Part shown: in pieces, positions 1 through 6,429 of the stretch | How the letters are laid out: every line of letters starts with the position of its first letter | How positions within the stretch are numbered: the first letter of the stretch is position 1 | Origin: Thioalkalivibrio sp. | Lineage (GTDB): Bacteria > Pseudomonadota > Gammaproteobacteria > Ectothiorhodospirales > Ectothiorhodospiraceae | Assembly (NCBI GenBank): GCA_007136145.1 | Contig: SLHN01000247.1 | Coordinates: forward strand, 1-11,090 | Direction: 5' to 3' | Length of the DNA stretch: 11,090 bases | The notes under the pieces: generated by a model | Seen by the model: the letters and a program-made list of their open reading frames with translations, nothing else | Told to the model about the DNA's origin: nothing | Databases searched by the model: none | Translations under genes and position numbers: made by a program

Positions 1-67
1 CTCCATCCACCGCCTGTGCCGAGGTGTCAATACTAACCCGGGGGTAGGGATTTTCTGGGGTGGTCAT
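1..67 (-). CDS. 5' end of an unidentified gene (partial, runs off the left edge)
   Basis: Only the first 22 codons are in the window, so the function cannot be named. The predicted N-terminus reads MTTPENPYPRVSIDTSAQAV and then DG. The start is well supported: the ATG lies 7 bases after a GGGAGGA Shine-Dalgarno on the minus strand, and the frame stays open to the window edge. No signal peptide or membrane segment is visible; the Pro- and Thr-rich start is polar and looks cytoplasmic. It lies 143 bases downstream of the HiPIP stop on the same strand, with a hairpin in between, so it may be a separate transcription unit or be reached by read-through. It is too short for the usual ORF length cut-offs. 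Confidence 0.55.
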   Translation of the reverse strand, partial: MTTPENPYPRVSIDTSAQAVDG

Positions 68-74
68 GACTGTT

Positions 75-81
75 TCCTCCC
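75..81 (-). promoter_or_regulatory. Shine-Dalgarno of the left-edge gene
   Basis: Read on the minus strand this is GGGAGGA, followed by a 7-base spacer and the ATG at 67-65. It is the main argument that a real gene begins here, since only 22 codons are visible. Confidence 0.6.
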
Positions 82-174
82 GCGAGTGTTCCATCACGAT
101 GGTCCTGAAAAGCCTGCCGTGACGCAAGAAGTGGAGAACTGGAGGTCGGTGAACGGTCTCCGGCGAGGAGAGGA

Positions 175-201
175 CCGAGTCGTTCCGATGAAACGACCCG
201 G
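175..201 (-). terminator. Stable hairpin downstream of the HiPIP gene (terminator-like)
   Basis: In the minus-strand transcript CCGGGUCGUU (201-192) can pair with AACGACUCGG (184-175) around a 7-base loop. This gives a 10-bp stem with one G-U pair. It begins 10 bases after the HiPIP stop codon. The following bases are pyrimidine-rich (UCCUCUCC) but lack a true run of U, so it is either a weak intrinsic terminator or a 3'-stabilising structure. The plus-strand transcript would have an A-C mismatch in place of the G-U pair, which favours a role on the minus strand. Confidence 0.45.
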
Positions 202-210
202 CTATCGGCG

Positions 211-537
211 TCAGACGCGTTCAACCCAGGCCATGCACCACCCCGAGGCTGAAACATGTCTGCCTCCGAAGGCCTCGCATGGCCCCCATTCCGATGCATC
301 GGGATCGGAGAAAAGCTGGCAGTTGGCACAGTTCTGACCCTCGACGTAAGCTTCGTGGTCAACATCACTGACGTCGTGTCGATAGTGAAGAGCCCTTGCC
401 TCGGGATCGTCCTCGCTCATGCGTTCGTCCGCAGCCGCGGGAGCGAGGAAAAGTGGTGCGGCGGGGGTGGCCACGATCCCGGCCAGGCCCATGCGCAGCA
501 TGCGCCGCCGCAACGGGTTCGGATTCTGGTCACGCAT
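211..537 (-). CDS. High-potential iron-sulfur protein (HiPIP), Tat-exported
   Basis: This is a small periplasmic electron carrier with one [4Fe-4S] cluster cycling between 3+ and 2+. In this family it typically shuttles electrons from the cytochrome bc1 complex to a photosynthetic reaction centre or a terminal oxidase. The 108-residue product has four cysteines at 70, 73, 87 and 101 (C-x2-C-x13-C-x13-C). The local motifs QNCANCQLF and SGWCMAW are typical of HiPIPs, and a Tyr at 52 matches the conserved cluster-packing tyrosine. The N-terminus has a twin-arginine signal (RRRML, then a hydrophobic stretch to about 35), with probable cleavage after AAA at 36. The mature protein is about 72 residues, acidic, and at the short end of the family, like the Ectothiorhodospira/Halorhodospira iso-forms. 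The start is firm: ATG 6 bases after an AAGGAGG-type ribosome site at 544-550. The gene is divergent from the small gene at 764 and followed by a hairpin. Family assignment is near certain; the physiological partner is not visible. Confidence 0.95.
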   Translation of the reverse strand: MRDQNPNPLRRRMLRMGLAGIVATPAAPLFLAPAAADERMSEDDPEARALHYRHDVSDVDHEAYVEGQNCANCQLFSDPDASEWGPCEAFGGRHVSASGWCMAWVERV

Positions 538-588
538 GACTTTCCTCCTTTCCGTTCATTTGAATGGCACATTGAACGTAGCAGGCAT

Positions 589-613
589 TGCCGGCATTTT
601 CAGATTTCCGGCA
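589..613. repeat. Inverted repeat in the divergent HiPIP upstream region
   Basis: TGCCGG (589-594) and CCGGCA (608-613) form a perfect 6-bp inverted repeat with a 13-base spacer. The left arm is also part of the 8-bp palindrome TGCCGGCA (589-596). The repeat sits about 50-75 bases upstream of the HiPIP start and within the 226-base region shared with the divergent gene, which is a natural place for an operator. No clear -35/-10 pair was found next to it, so a regulatory role is only inferred. Confidence 0.3.
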
Positions 614-750
614 TCAGGGGTAATGGAACTGACACACCGAGCGGGGGGCAGAGCGGGAAGCGGAGTGTTGCGCGATGCGGCTGGCTGCACTACCTTGCTG
701 CAATACCTTCATGCGCGGCCTGGTGATTTCCGGGCTGGCAGTTACCGACT

Positions 751-756
751 GGGAGG
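751..756 (+). promoter_or_regulatory. Shine-Dalgarno that supports a TTG start
   Basis: GGGAGG is followed by a 7-base spacer and the TTG at 764. The ATG at 757 directly after it is in another frame, which does not give the conserved protein. Confidence 0.55.
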
Positions 757-763
757 ATGGCGC

Positions 764-1021
764 TTGAAGATTACTATCGATGTGGACTGCACCGCGGAAG
801 AAGCACGCCAGTTTCTTGGTCTGCCAGACGTCAAGCCCATGCAGGATGCCCTGATGAAGGAGATTCAGGATCGGATGATGGCTAACCTTCAGGCGGTCGA
901 TGCCGAGACTCTGTTCAAGACCTGGTTGCCCGCACAACTCGAGGGATTCGAGCAGATGCAGAAGTTCTTCTGGTCGCAGTTCTCGAAGGGCGGTACCGAT
1001 CCAGGGTCCGGGCGAGAGTAG
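764..1021 (+). CDS. DUF6489-type small protein, TTG start
   Basis: The 85-residue product begins MKITIDVDCTAEEARQFLGL and ends with a polar Gly/Asp/Ser tail. From memory this matches the gammaproteobacterial DUF6489 family (a (V/I)TIDxDCTxEEAR start, then a GLPDV turn and a helical rest). No function has been established for the family that I know of. The body looks amphipathic and helical, with a WLPAQLEGFEQMQKFFWSQF stretch at about 54-73 that loosely recalls phasin-like proteins; that likeness is speculative. There is no signal peptide or transmembrane segment. The frame is open far upstream (to an ATG at 419), but that part is antisense to the HiPIP gene and its residues look non-native. 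The TTG at 764, after GGGAGG, gives the family-like N-terminus. It is divergent from the HiPIP gene and 169 bases ahead of the FKBP gene, so it may or may not share that transcript. Confidence 0.8.
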   Translation: MKITIDVDCTAEEARQFLGLPDVKPMQDALMKEIQDRMMANLQAVDAETLFKTWLPAQLEGFEQMQKFFWSQFSKGGTDPGSGRE

Positions 1022-1190
1022 GCCCGGTTTCCAGTACACACAAGGTCCTGGACAACTGCTCAGGGTCGGAGTCACCGCTCGGCGCGCGATGAGGCATGCA
1101 CGCGAGTCCTCGCGGAAGTCGCGGAATGATCGCCCTGATGGCCGGTAGCCCGCCCGTTTCAGCAATTTTGAAGAATACAAGGAAAGGATG

Positions 1191-1889
1191 ATGAAAGCAC
1201 GATTGAGTTTGATGGCCGTCGCGATCACCCTGACGTTGACTGGTGGCGCCTGCGCGGTGGAACTCGAGTCTGACGAACAGCTCGCCGCCTACGGGCTTGG
1301 CCACAGCTTTGCGACCAATCTGCTGACGCAGACGCAGGGTCTGGATCTGGATCTCGATGCCTTGCTTGAAGGGGTCCGGGCTGGCTTCGAAGGAGAGGAG
1401 AGTGCGGTGTCGCGATCGCGCCTCAATGCAGCCATTGAAAATCTGAGCGAAATCCAGACGGCGAACCAGCGACAGATGCAGCTCGAGCAGGCGGAGCGCG
1501 CGCGCGCGGAGGGTGAAAAGTTCCTGGGCGAAAATGCGGAGCGCGAAGATATCGTGGTGACCGACTCGGGTTTGCAGTACGAGGTATTGGTGGCAACCGA
1601 AGACGGGAGATCGCCGACCGCTCAGGATCGGGTACGTGTGCACTACCATGGAACCCGTATTGATGGCGAAGTGTTCGACAGCTCGGTCGATCGGGGAGAG
1701 CCGGCTGAGTTTGCCCTGAGCGGAGTGATTGCAGGTTGGACCGAGGGGGTGCAACTGATGTCCGAGGGCGACCGGTTCAGGTTCTTCGTTCCTGCGAATC
1801 TCGCCTATGGCGACCGAAGCCCAAGTCCGGCGATTCCGCCCGGATCGGTCCTGGTCTTTGATGTGGAGCTTCTTCAGGTGCTTGACTGA
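1191..1889 (+). CDS. FKBP-type peptidyl-prolyl cis-trans isomerase, exported (FkpA/Mip-like)
   Basis: This enzyme catalyses cis-trans isomerisation of Xaa-Pro bonds, probably as a periplasmic folding helper. The 232-residue product has a signal peptide (MKARL, then a hydrophobic run to about residue 23, with likely cleavage near GGACA). An FKBP_N-type helical dimerisation region follows at about 27-115, with an Arg/Glu-rich helix before the catalytic domain. The FKBP domain occupies about 125-232. The binding-pocket residues are all present: Tyr in VHYHGT, Phe-Asp in EVFDSS, Phe in AEFAL, Val-Ile and Trp in GVIAGWTEG, Tyr in NLAYGD, Ile in AIPPGS and Phe in LVFDVELL. Length and order match FkpA, FklB and Mip. 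Two ATGs are adjacent (1188 and 1191); the second is chosen because the AAGGA ribosome site at 1179-1183 lies 7 bases from it but only 4 from the first. The Cys near the cleavage site lacks a good lipobox, so a lipoprotein is unlikely. The next gene begins 84 bases on, on the same strand. Confidence 0.93.
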   Translation: MKARLSLMAVAITLTLTGGACAVELESDEQLAAYGLGHSFATNLLTQTQGLDLDLDALLEGVRAGFEGEESAVSRSRLNAAIENLSEIQTANQRQMQLEQAERARAEGEKFLGENAEREDIVVTDSGLQYEVLVATEDGRSPTAQDRVRVHYHGTRIDGEVFDSSVDRGEPAEFALSGVIAGWTEGVQLMSEGDRFRFFVPANLAYGDRSPSPAIPPGSVLVFDVELLQVLD

Positions 1890-1973
1890 GGTCCTTCGTT
1901 TGACCCACTGCTGTATCCGGGCCAAGCGGCTTTCGTTCCGTTCGGCCTCCGTCGTTCCTCCAGGGAGATCGAG

Positions 1974-3728
1974 ATGCGAATCGTTGAACGATGTGTGCCC
2001 GGTAATCGTGCGGGTGTTCGATGGGCAGTGATCCTTGCGGTCGTGTTGGCGCTGGTGGCTCTGCCGATGAACGCGACGGCCCTTGATGCTTCGCAGCAGG
2101 CGCTGCTTGAGCAGGCCGACAATACGCTGCGTGCTGCCGAGGCGGACCTGCAGGCTGCGCATAGCTCGGCGGGAACTGCGGAGCGTCCTGCGACTGGCGC
2201 TCGTCTACGCCTGACACAGATGCGCCTCGATTCGGGACTCCAGCGATTGAATCAGGCGGAGGAACTGCTGGGAGGTCTCCCTGATCAGGATCCCGGCGTG
2301 GATGCTGCGCGGGAGCGTTTTGGTCGTGCAGCCGACCTGGCGTCGGCGATCGATGCCATCCTGCGGCCACCGGCAGCGGCGGCCTCACCCTCGGAGGGTG
2401 CGCCGGCCGTGACCCCGTCAGCTCACGCGACGCCCCGATCGGAAACCCCTGCTCCGGGCAGCGCCACGGAACTTCGGGATTCCACGGCTGCGCCTGTGGC
2501 GTCGACCAGGCTTGATCACCGCCAGGAGGAGGCGCTGAGAAACTCACGATTCCACCTTCGGGAGGCGGAAGCCTTTCTGGCTCGCGCCCAGGCGACACTG
2601 GAGCGCCTTGAGATGCCAGATGTGTCGTCGTTACAGCACCGGGAGGTTGAGGCGGCGCTGACGGCGGTGGGTGAAGCGGCGACGCGGCATTCGCGAGGCA
2701 TGGCACAGCTTGCGGGTCTTCCCGAAGAACACCCGCAGGTGCAGCCACTGGAGCGGGAAATGAACACACTCGGAGCAAGAATCGATGCCCAGCGTTCCCG
2801 GCTCGAATCCGTTGATGCCGAAATGCAACGCCTTACCCGGATGGATTCCTACCCGGACTATGATGCCGATTTCACGTTGTTGCAGGAATTTGCCCGGCGT
2901 TACGGAAACTTTCATGCTGCAAAGGAACAGCCGGAGCGCCTGGCGCAGGTGATTGCCGAGGATGCCCGGGTTCTCGAGAGAGTCCAGGAGATCGCGGAAA
3001 CCTACTCTCCGTTGGTCGAGCATGGCACCGACCCTGGTATCCGGATCGAACGCCTTCTCAATCACTTCGAGTCGCAGCGTGGAACCTTTGCAACGGCAGC
3101 GTTGCAGTACCGGGATGAACTACCGGAGGCGATTCGAGCCGACCTGATCGAGGCGGAGCGGATGGCTGAGCATGCGGTGAGTACCGGGCGCCCAGCATTC
3201 TTCGGACCCGACGGCGGCGTCACCCAGCGCCTGCGGTTTGCCGAGGACAAACTGCTGGTGCTGCGCGCCTTCGGTGGAGCCGCGGCGGAGTCTTCGGCGC
3301 AGGATCTCTCCCGGGCACGGTCGGGTCTGGAGCAGAGGGCGAGGGCGCTCGAGGAGCAGATCATTGCCGACAATCGGTTGCCGGAGGATCGTTACCTCGG
3401 TGCGGACCGCGACGCCATTATCGCCCGCGCCACAGACGGCTGGGCTCATCAGCAACCTGATGCGGAAATTCTTGCCGTACGATTGCCGGCGCAGGCCTGG
3501 GTTCGCGACACGCGTTGGCATTGGTTCAATGGCGCCTTTCATAAAGTCGATCTTTCGCGGATGCAAGTACAGTTGATCGTGCGGCACGATGATCGACTCG
3601 CCGTGATTCGACCGGTCAATGTGCATATGGACCACATGAAGGGGGATAGTCTCAGCGGTCATCCCCTGTTCGCGTTCGACGAGCCGATTCCACCGCAGCA
3701 AATGTTGCTGTTGCAGAACGTACGCTGA
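1974..3728 (+). CDS. Exported helical protein of unknown function with a duplicated N-terminal module
   Basis: I do not recognise this 584-residue protein. It has a signal peptide or N-terminal anchor (basic residues to about 16, then a hydrophobic stretch about 17-36 ending NATA). Two related helical modules of about 92 residues follow, at about 37-128 and 180-272. They are joined by an Ala/Pro/Ser/Thr-rich linker at about 131-179. Shared landmarks include LDxxQ, LRxAEAxL, a GLPxxxPxV turn and a closing IDA. The region at about 273-465 is charged and helical (many Glu, Arg, Gln and Ala), probably coiled-coil. The C-terminal part, about 498-584, is different in character and probably beta-rich, with a Trp cluster (RDTRWHWFNGAFHKVDL) and a His-rich patch (VHMDHMKGD). 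No catalytic motif is clear. The start is an ATG 6 bases after GGGAG. It follows the FKBP gene by 84 bases and may be cotranscribed; an envelope structural or scaffold role is inference only. Confidence 0.85.
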   Translation: MRIVERCVPGNRAGVRWAVILAVVLALVALPMNATALDASQQALLEQADNTLRAAEADLQAAHSSAGTAERPATGARLRLTQMRLDSGLQRLNQAEELLGGLPDQDPGVDAARERFGRAADLASAIDAILRPPAAAASPSEGAPAVTPSAHATPRSETPAPGSATELRDSTAAPVASTRLDHRQEEALRNSRFHLREAEAFLARAQATLERLEMPDVSSLQHREVEAALTAVGEAATRHSRGMAQLAGLPEEHPQVQPLEREMNTLGARIDAQRSRLESVDAEMQRLTRMDSYPDYDADFTLLQEFARRYGNFHAAKEQPERLAQVIAEDARVLERVQEIAETYSPLVEHGTDPGIRIERLLNHFESQRGTFATAALQYRDELPEAIRADLIEAERMAEHAVSTGRPAFFGPDGGVTQRLRFAEDKLLVLRAFGGAAAESSAQDLSRARSGLEQRARALEEQIIADNRLPEDRYLGADRDAIIARATDGWAHQQPDAEILAVRLPAQAWVRDTRWHWFNGAFHKVDLSRMQVQLIVRHDDRLAVIRPVNVHMDHMKGDSLSGHPLFAFDEPIPPQQMLLLQNVR

Positions 3729-4047
3729 CCGGCTGTTGTTCGAAATTTGCTTGATGGGCCGCGTCCGCGTCGCCCCTGGGTGTGCGCGGGGAGTATCGGG
3801 ATGAGTGATGTTTCCCCTTTGATTCATTGTCAGCGGTACGATGGACGCCTTTTTCAATGATAATCCCCCCTCCTGTGTACTCCGTTACAACTAACACGAT
3901 CCGCGGAAGCGGGCTGGTCGCGTTGCGATGATTCCTGGTTTCGCCAACACCGGCACTGGCCTGCGCCCACGGGGCGGACGCGTTTGTTGACAAGTGGCAC
4001 GGGTCGGAACCTTTCCAGATGATTGATGATGGGATTCCCGGTAAGGC
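3729..4047. other. 319-base intergenic region before the FAD/flippase cluster
   Basis: No conserved gene was found here. It probably holds the promoter of the downstream cluster, because the preceding gene has ended and the next gene begins after a long gap. Visible elements are a 19-codon open frame at 3801-3860 preceded 7 bases upstream by GGGGAG, a -10-like GATAAT at 3859-3864 without a well-spaced -35, a C6 run near 3865-3870, and a perfect TTGACA at 3987-3992 with no good -10 at 16-18 bases. No U-tailed hairpin ends the upstream gene. Local base use is less GC-rich than the flanking genes around 3800-3900, as expected for a regulatory region. Confidence 0.4.
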
Positions 4048-5328
4048 ATGAACAAAAAAGGCAGCAGTGACGAACGGATTGCGATCCTGGGTGCGGGAAT
4101 CTCGGGCCTGAGCCTTGGATGGCTCCTCTCGCGGCTTGGAAAACCGGTAACGATTCTCGAGGCGACGGATCGAGTGGGAGGGCTGGCGCGGACCTTTGAA
4201 TGGCACGGTGTGCCCTGCGATATCGCTCCGCATCGGCTCTTCACGCATGATCAGGAGTTGATCGGAATGATCAGGTCCCTGGTGCCTTTGCGCGAGCATC
4301 GTCGTAACAGCCGGATCCTGATGAAGGATCGCGTGATTCAGGATCCGATCAACCCGATTGAACTGATTCTTCGGTTCGGCCCGAAGACGGGCGCGCGTCT
4401 GGTGTGGGGGTTTCTGGCCCGACCTCGGCTGCCCGAGGACTCCTTCGAGGCTCTGGCCCTCAATCGCTATGGCAAGGGGCTTTACGACTTTTTCTTCGAA
4501 CCCTACACGCGCAAGATGTTCGGGGTTCCGCCGAGCCAGATCTCGGTCACCTGGGGTCGGGAGAAATTGCGCTCGTCCGGGCTGCTGGATGTCATCCGCC
4601 GCCATTCGAAGACCTTTTTCAGCACCTTTCACTACCCGGCCGAGGGTGGTTACGGGCGTATCGCGGAAGCCATGCACGCGCGAATCCAGGGTGAAGTGAA
4701 ACTGCGAGCCAAGGTCAGTGGTATCGAACGCGTCGATGATCGAGTCACCGCGGTGCATTACCAACAGGATGGTGTATCGCATCGCTTCGAGTGCGATCGT
4801 GTGTTCAGTACCCTGCCGGCAACGGTGCTGGGCCGGATGTTCGGTGAGGAACTTCCGCTGCGGTTCCGCAATATCCAGATCGTCTACCTCTACCTGAAGC
4901 GGCCGCGCGTCATGCCATACCAATGGGTTTATTTCGGTGACGGCGATGTCGTCATCAACCGCATGGCGGAATTCAGGAATTTTCATGACCCGGAGGTTGA
5001 AACGCATGACACGGTCCTTTGCGCGGAAGTCACTGCCGACACCGACCGTCCGGTCGAGGATGTGCTCGATGCGCTGGAACGGTATGGGTTGGTGGCGCGT
5101 ACTGACGTTGACGATGTCCTGGTTCTGCCCGAGCGATTCGGTTACCCGGTCTACGACCGCGGTTTCGAGACAGCCAAGGCCCGGGCCGAGACACTGTTCG
5201 GGCGCTACCGAAATCTGCATCCCATTGGCCGAAATGCTGAATTTCGCCATATCGAGGTCGATGAGGATCTGGAGTCCGCACTGGCCATCGTGCGCCGCCT
5301 CTATCCAGATGCCCGGATCAACGAATGA
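4048..5328 (+). CDS. FAD-dependent oxidoreductase, UDP-galactopyranose mutase / amine-oxidase-like
   Basis: The 426-residue protein is a cytosolic flavoprotein of the amine oxidase/UGM/HemY fold. Residues 11-40 form a Rossmann dinucleotide-binding unit: GAGISG at 15-20 and the ribose-binding acid Glu38 after VTILE. The FAD-contacting RVGGLAR lies at 42-48. Residues 58-66 (DIAPHRLFT) correspond to the GxHIFHT-like flavin loop of UGM. A hallmark segment at 145-159 (LYDFFFEPYTRKMFG) resembles the FFExYTxKxWG stretch of UGM-type enzymes. The C-terminal GRNAEFRHIEVDEDLESAL resembles the GRxAxYxYxDMD tail of UGM. UGM interconverts UDP-galactopyranose and the furanose form; whether this protein does so, or instead acts on another sugar or an isoprenoid, cannot be told. 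The ribosome site is weak (AAGG very close to the ATG), but the N-terminal length before the Rossmann motif is normal. Its stop overlaps the next start by 4 bases (ATGA), so the two are translationally coupled. The family fold is confident; the substrate is not. Confidence 0.85.
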   Translation: MNKKGSSDERIAILGAGISGLSLGWLLSRLGKPVTILEATDRVGGLARTFEWHGVPCDIAPHRLFTHDQELIGMIRSLVPLREHRRNSRILMKDRVIQDPINPIELILRFGPKTGARLVWGFLARPRLPEDSFEALALNRYGKGLYDFFFEPYTRKMFGVPPSQISVTWGREKLRSSGLLDVIRRHSKTFFSTFHYPAEGGYGRIAEAMHARIQGEVKLRAKVSGIERVDDRVTAVHYQQDGVSHRFECDRVFSTLPATVLGRMFGEELPLRFRNIQIVYLYLKRPRVMPYQWVYFGDGDVVINRMAEFRNFHDPEVETHDTVLCAEVTADTDRPVEDVLDALERYGLVARTDVDDVLVLPERFGYPVYDRGFETAKARAETLFGRYRNLHPIGRNAEFRHIEVDEDLESALAIVRRLYPDARINE

Positions 5329-6320
5329 AGCGGGTTGCCGGGGTTCTACTCCCGATTCTGTTTACCTTCGCTTTGCTTGTTTACGCACTTTGGGATGTTG
5401 ATCGGACGAAGCTCTGGTCGATCCTGGTGCAGGGACAGTTATGGGTCGTTCCGCCTTTCGTCCTGTTGCTGTTCCTGTTTTTCCTGGTCAATGCGCAGCG
5501 CTGGACCCGGCTGCTCGCACCCTTCGGCCGGTATTCGCCCCGACAGGTGGCGCCCGCGATGATGATTGGCTTTGCCGCCAACAACGTGCTGCCGCTGCGC
5601 ATCGGTGAGATCATCCGGGCGGTGATCTTCGCCAAGGAGTTCGCGCATTCCCGCACCGGTGTTCTGATGACCCTGGTTGTCGAGCGAGCTCTCGACCTGG
5701 TCGGTATCCTGCTGATTTTTTCGGTGGGCGTGCTTCTGGTCGGTGAGGTTCCGATAGCGTTCAAGATCAGCCTCATCGCGGCTCTCGCCGGGGTGGGGAT
5801 GCTGATGTTCGTGTTGATCCTTCTGGCGCGTTTGCCTTGGATCACAGCCAGGCTCTGGACATGGATCAGCCAATACGTTCCGGCAGTCGTTGCCTCGCGT
5901 GGGCAGGTTTACCTGGAGGAGTTCGGGCGCGGTATCGAGGTGCTCGGCTCCCTGCGCGCAACGGTGTCGCTCTTCCTGCAATCCCTGTTGCGTTGGGGTA
6001 TGGCCGCGGCCCTGGTCTGGCTGAGCCTGGCCAGTTACGGTGTCTTCGCCAGCTTGGGACTGGCCATGATCGTGGTCGGTGTCACCGCGGTTGCCGTGTC
6101 ATTGCCGAGCGTTCCCGGATACATCGGTCCGGTTCAGGCTGCTTTTGTCTTCGCTCTTGTGCCTTTCGGAATCAGCCAGGAAGAGGCCCTTGCTGCCAGC
6201 ATATTCTTCCTGATTGGTCACTGGGTTCCCATCACATTCACCGGTGCCGTCTATTTCGTATCGCGTCACTATTCGTACCGACAGATAAGGCGTGAGGCCG
6301 CCGCAATGGACGATTTGTGA
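5325..6320 (+). CDS. Flippase-like integral membrane protein (PF03706, lysylphosphatidylglycerol synthase TM-region/AglD family)
   Basis: The 331-residue inner-membrane protein has about 8 hydrophobic helices, including about 5-23, 39-56, 126-140, 148-168, 215-237, 243-260 and 290-312. It carries the family landmarks: NNVLPLRIGEIIR at 86-98 (N-x3-P-x-R-x-G-E-x2-R), ERALD at 120-124, and SLPSVPGYIGPVQAAF at 259-274, where the usual Glu after PGxIGxx is Gln271. Family members are often found with polyprenol- or lipid-linked glycosylation genes and are thought to move lipid-linked substrates or assist their transfer. The soluble lysyltransferase (MprF C-terminal) domain is absent, so aminoacylation of phosphatidylglycerol is not expected. 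The ATG overlaps the TGA of the FAD gene, which indicates coupled translation and a shared pathway. Family membership is confident; the transported molecule is unknown. Confidence 0.9.
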   Translation: MKRVAGVLLPILFTFALLVYALWDVDRTKLWSILVQGQLWVVPPFVLLLFLFFLVNAQRWTRLLAPFGRYSPRQVAPAMMIGFAANNVLPLRIGEIIRAVIFAKEFAHSRTGVLMTLVVERALDLVGILLIFSVGVLLVGEVPIAFKISLIAALAGVGMLMFVLILLARLPWITARLWTWISQYVPAVVASRGQVYLEEFGRGIEVLGSLRATVSLFLQSLLRWGMAAALVWLSLASYGVFASLGLAMIVVGVTAVAVSLPSVPGYIGPVQAAFVFALVPFGISQEEALAASIFFLIGHWVPITFTGAVYFVSRHYSYRQIRREAAAMDDL

Positions 6321-6429
6321 CACTGGCGGCGGTATGTGACTTCGCTGGGGACGCCACCCGGGACTCCGGGCTGATTGGGGCTTCCGCTCTCGGCGATTCT
6401 GTTCACCTGTTGCATAGGATCCGGCGTGG

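Noticed and set aside
33..368. Minus-strand open frame overlapping the HiPIP 3' end in another frame
   Set aside because: It overlaps HiPIP codons and the start of the left-edge gene, has no good ribosome site, and its composition looks random.
915..2162. Long minus-strand open frame (415 codons) opposite the FKBP gene
   Set aside because: Arg-, His- and Gln-rich composition with no domain; it is antisense to a clear FKBP gene and typical of GC-rich shadow frames.
1777..2778. 333-codon minus-strand open frame
   Set aside because: Low-complexity Pro/Arg/Ala sequence, antisense to the exported helical protein and overlapping the FKBP 3' end; a shadow.
3987..3992. Perfect TTGACA as a possible -35 box for the glycoconjugate cluster
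   Set aside because: No acceptable -10 box lies 16-18 bases downstream (the sequence there is ACCTTTCC), so a sigma-70 promoter cannot be supported.
3652..5250. 532-codon minus-strand open frame opposite the FAD gene
   Set aside because: It lies antisense to a protein with strong FAD motifs, and the translation shows no recognisable domain. Its length comes from GC-rich codon bias on the other strand.
6357..6370. CCCGG-GACT-CCGGG hairpin between the flippase-like and GT-C genes
   Set aside because: Only a 5-bp stem with no U-run; not enough to call a terminator, and such short GC stems are common at this base composition.
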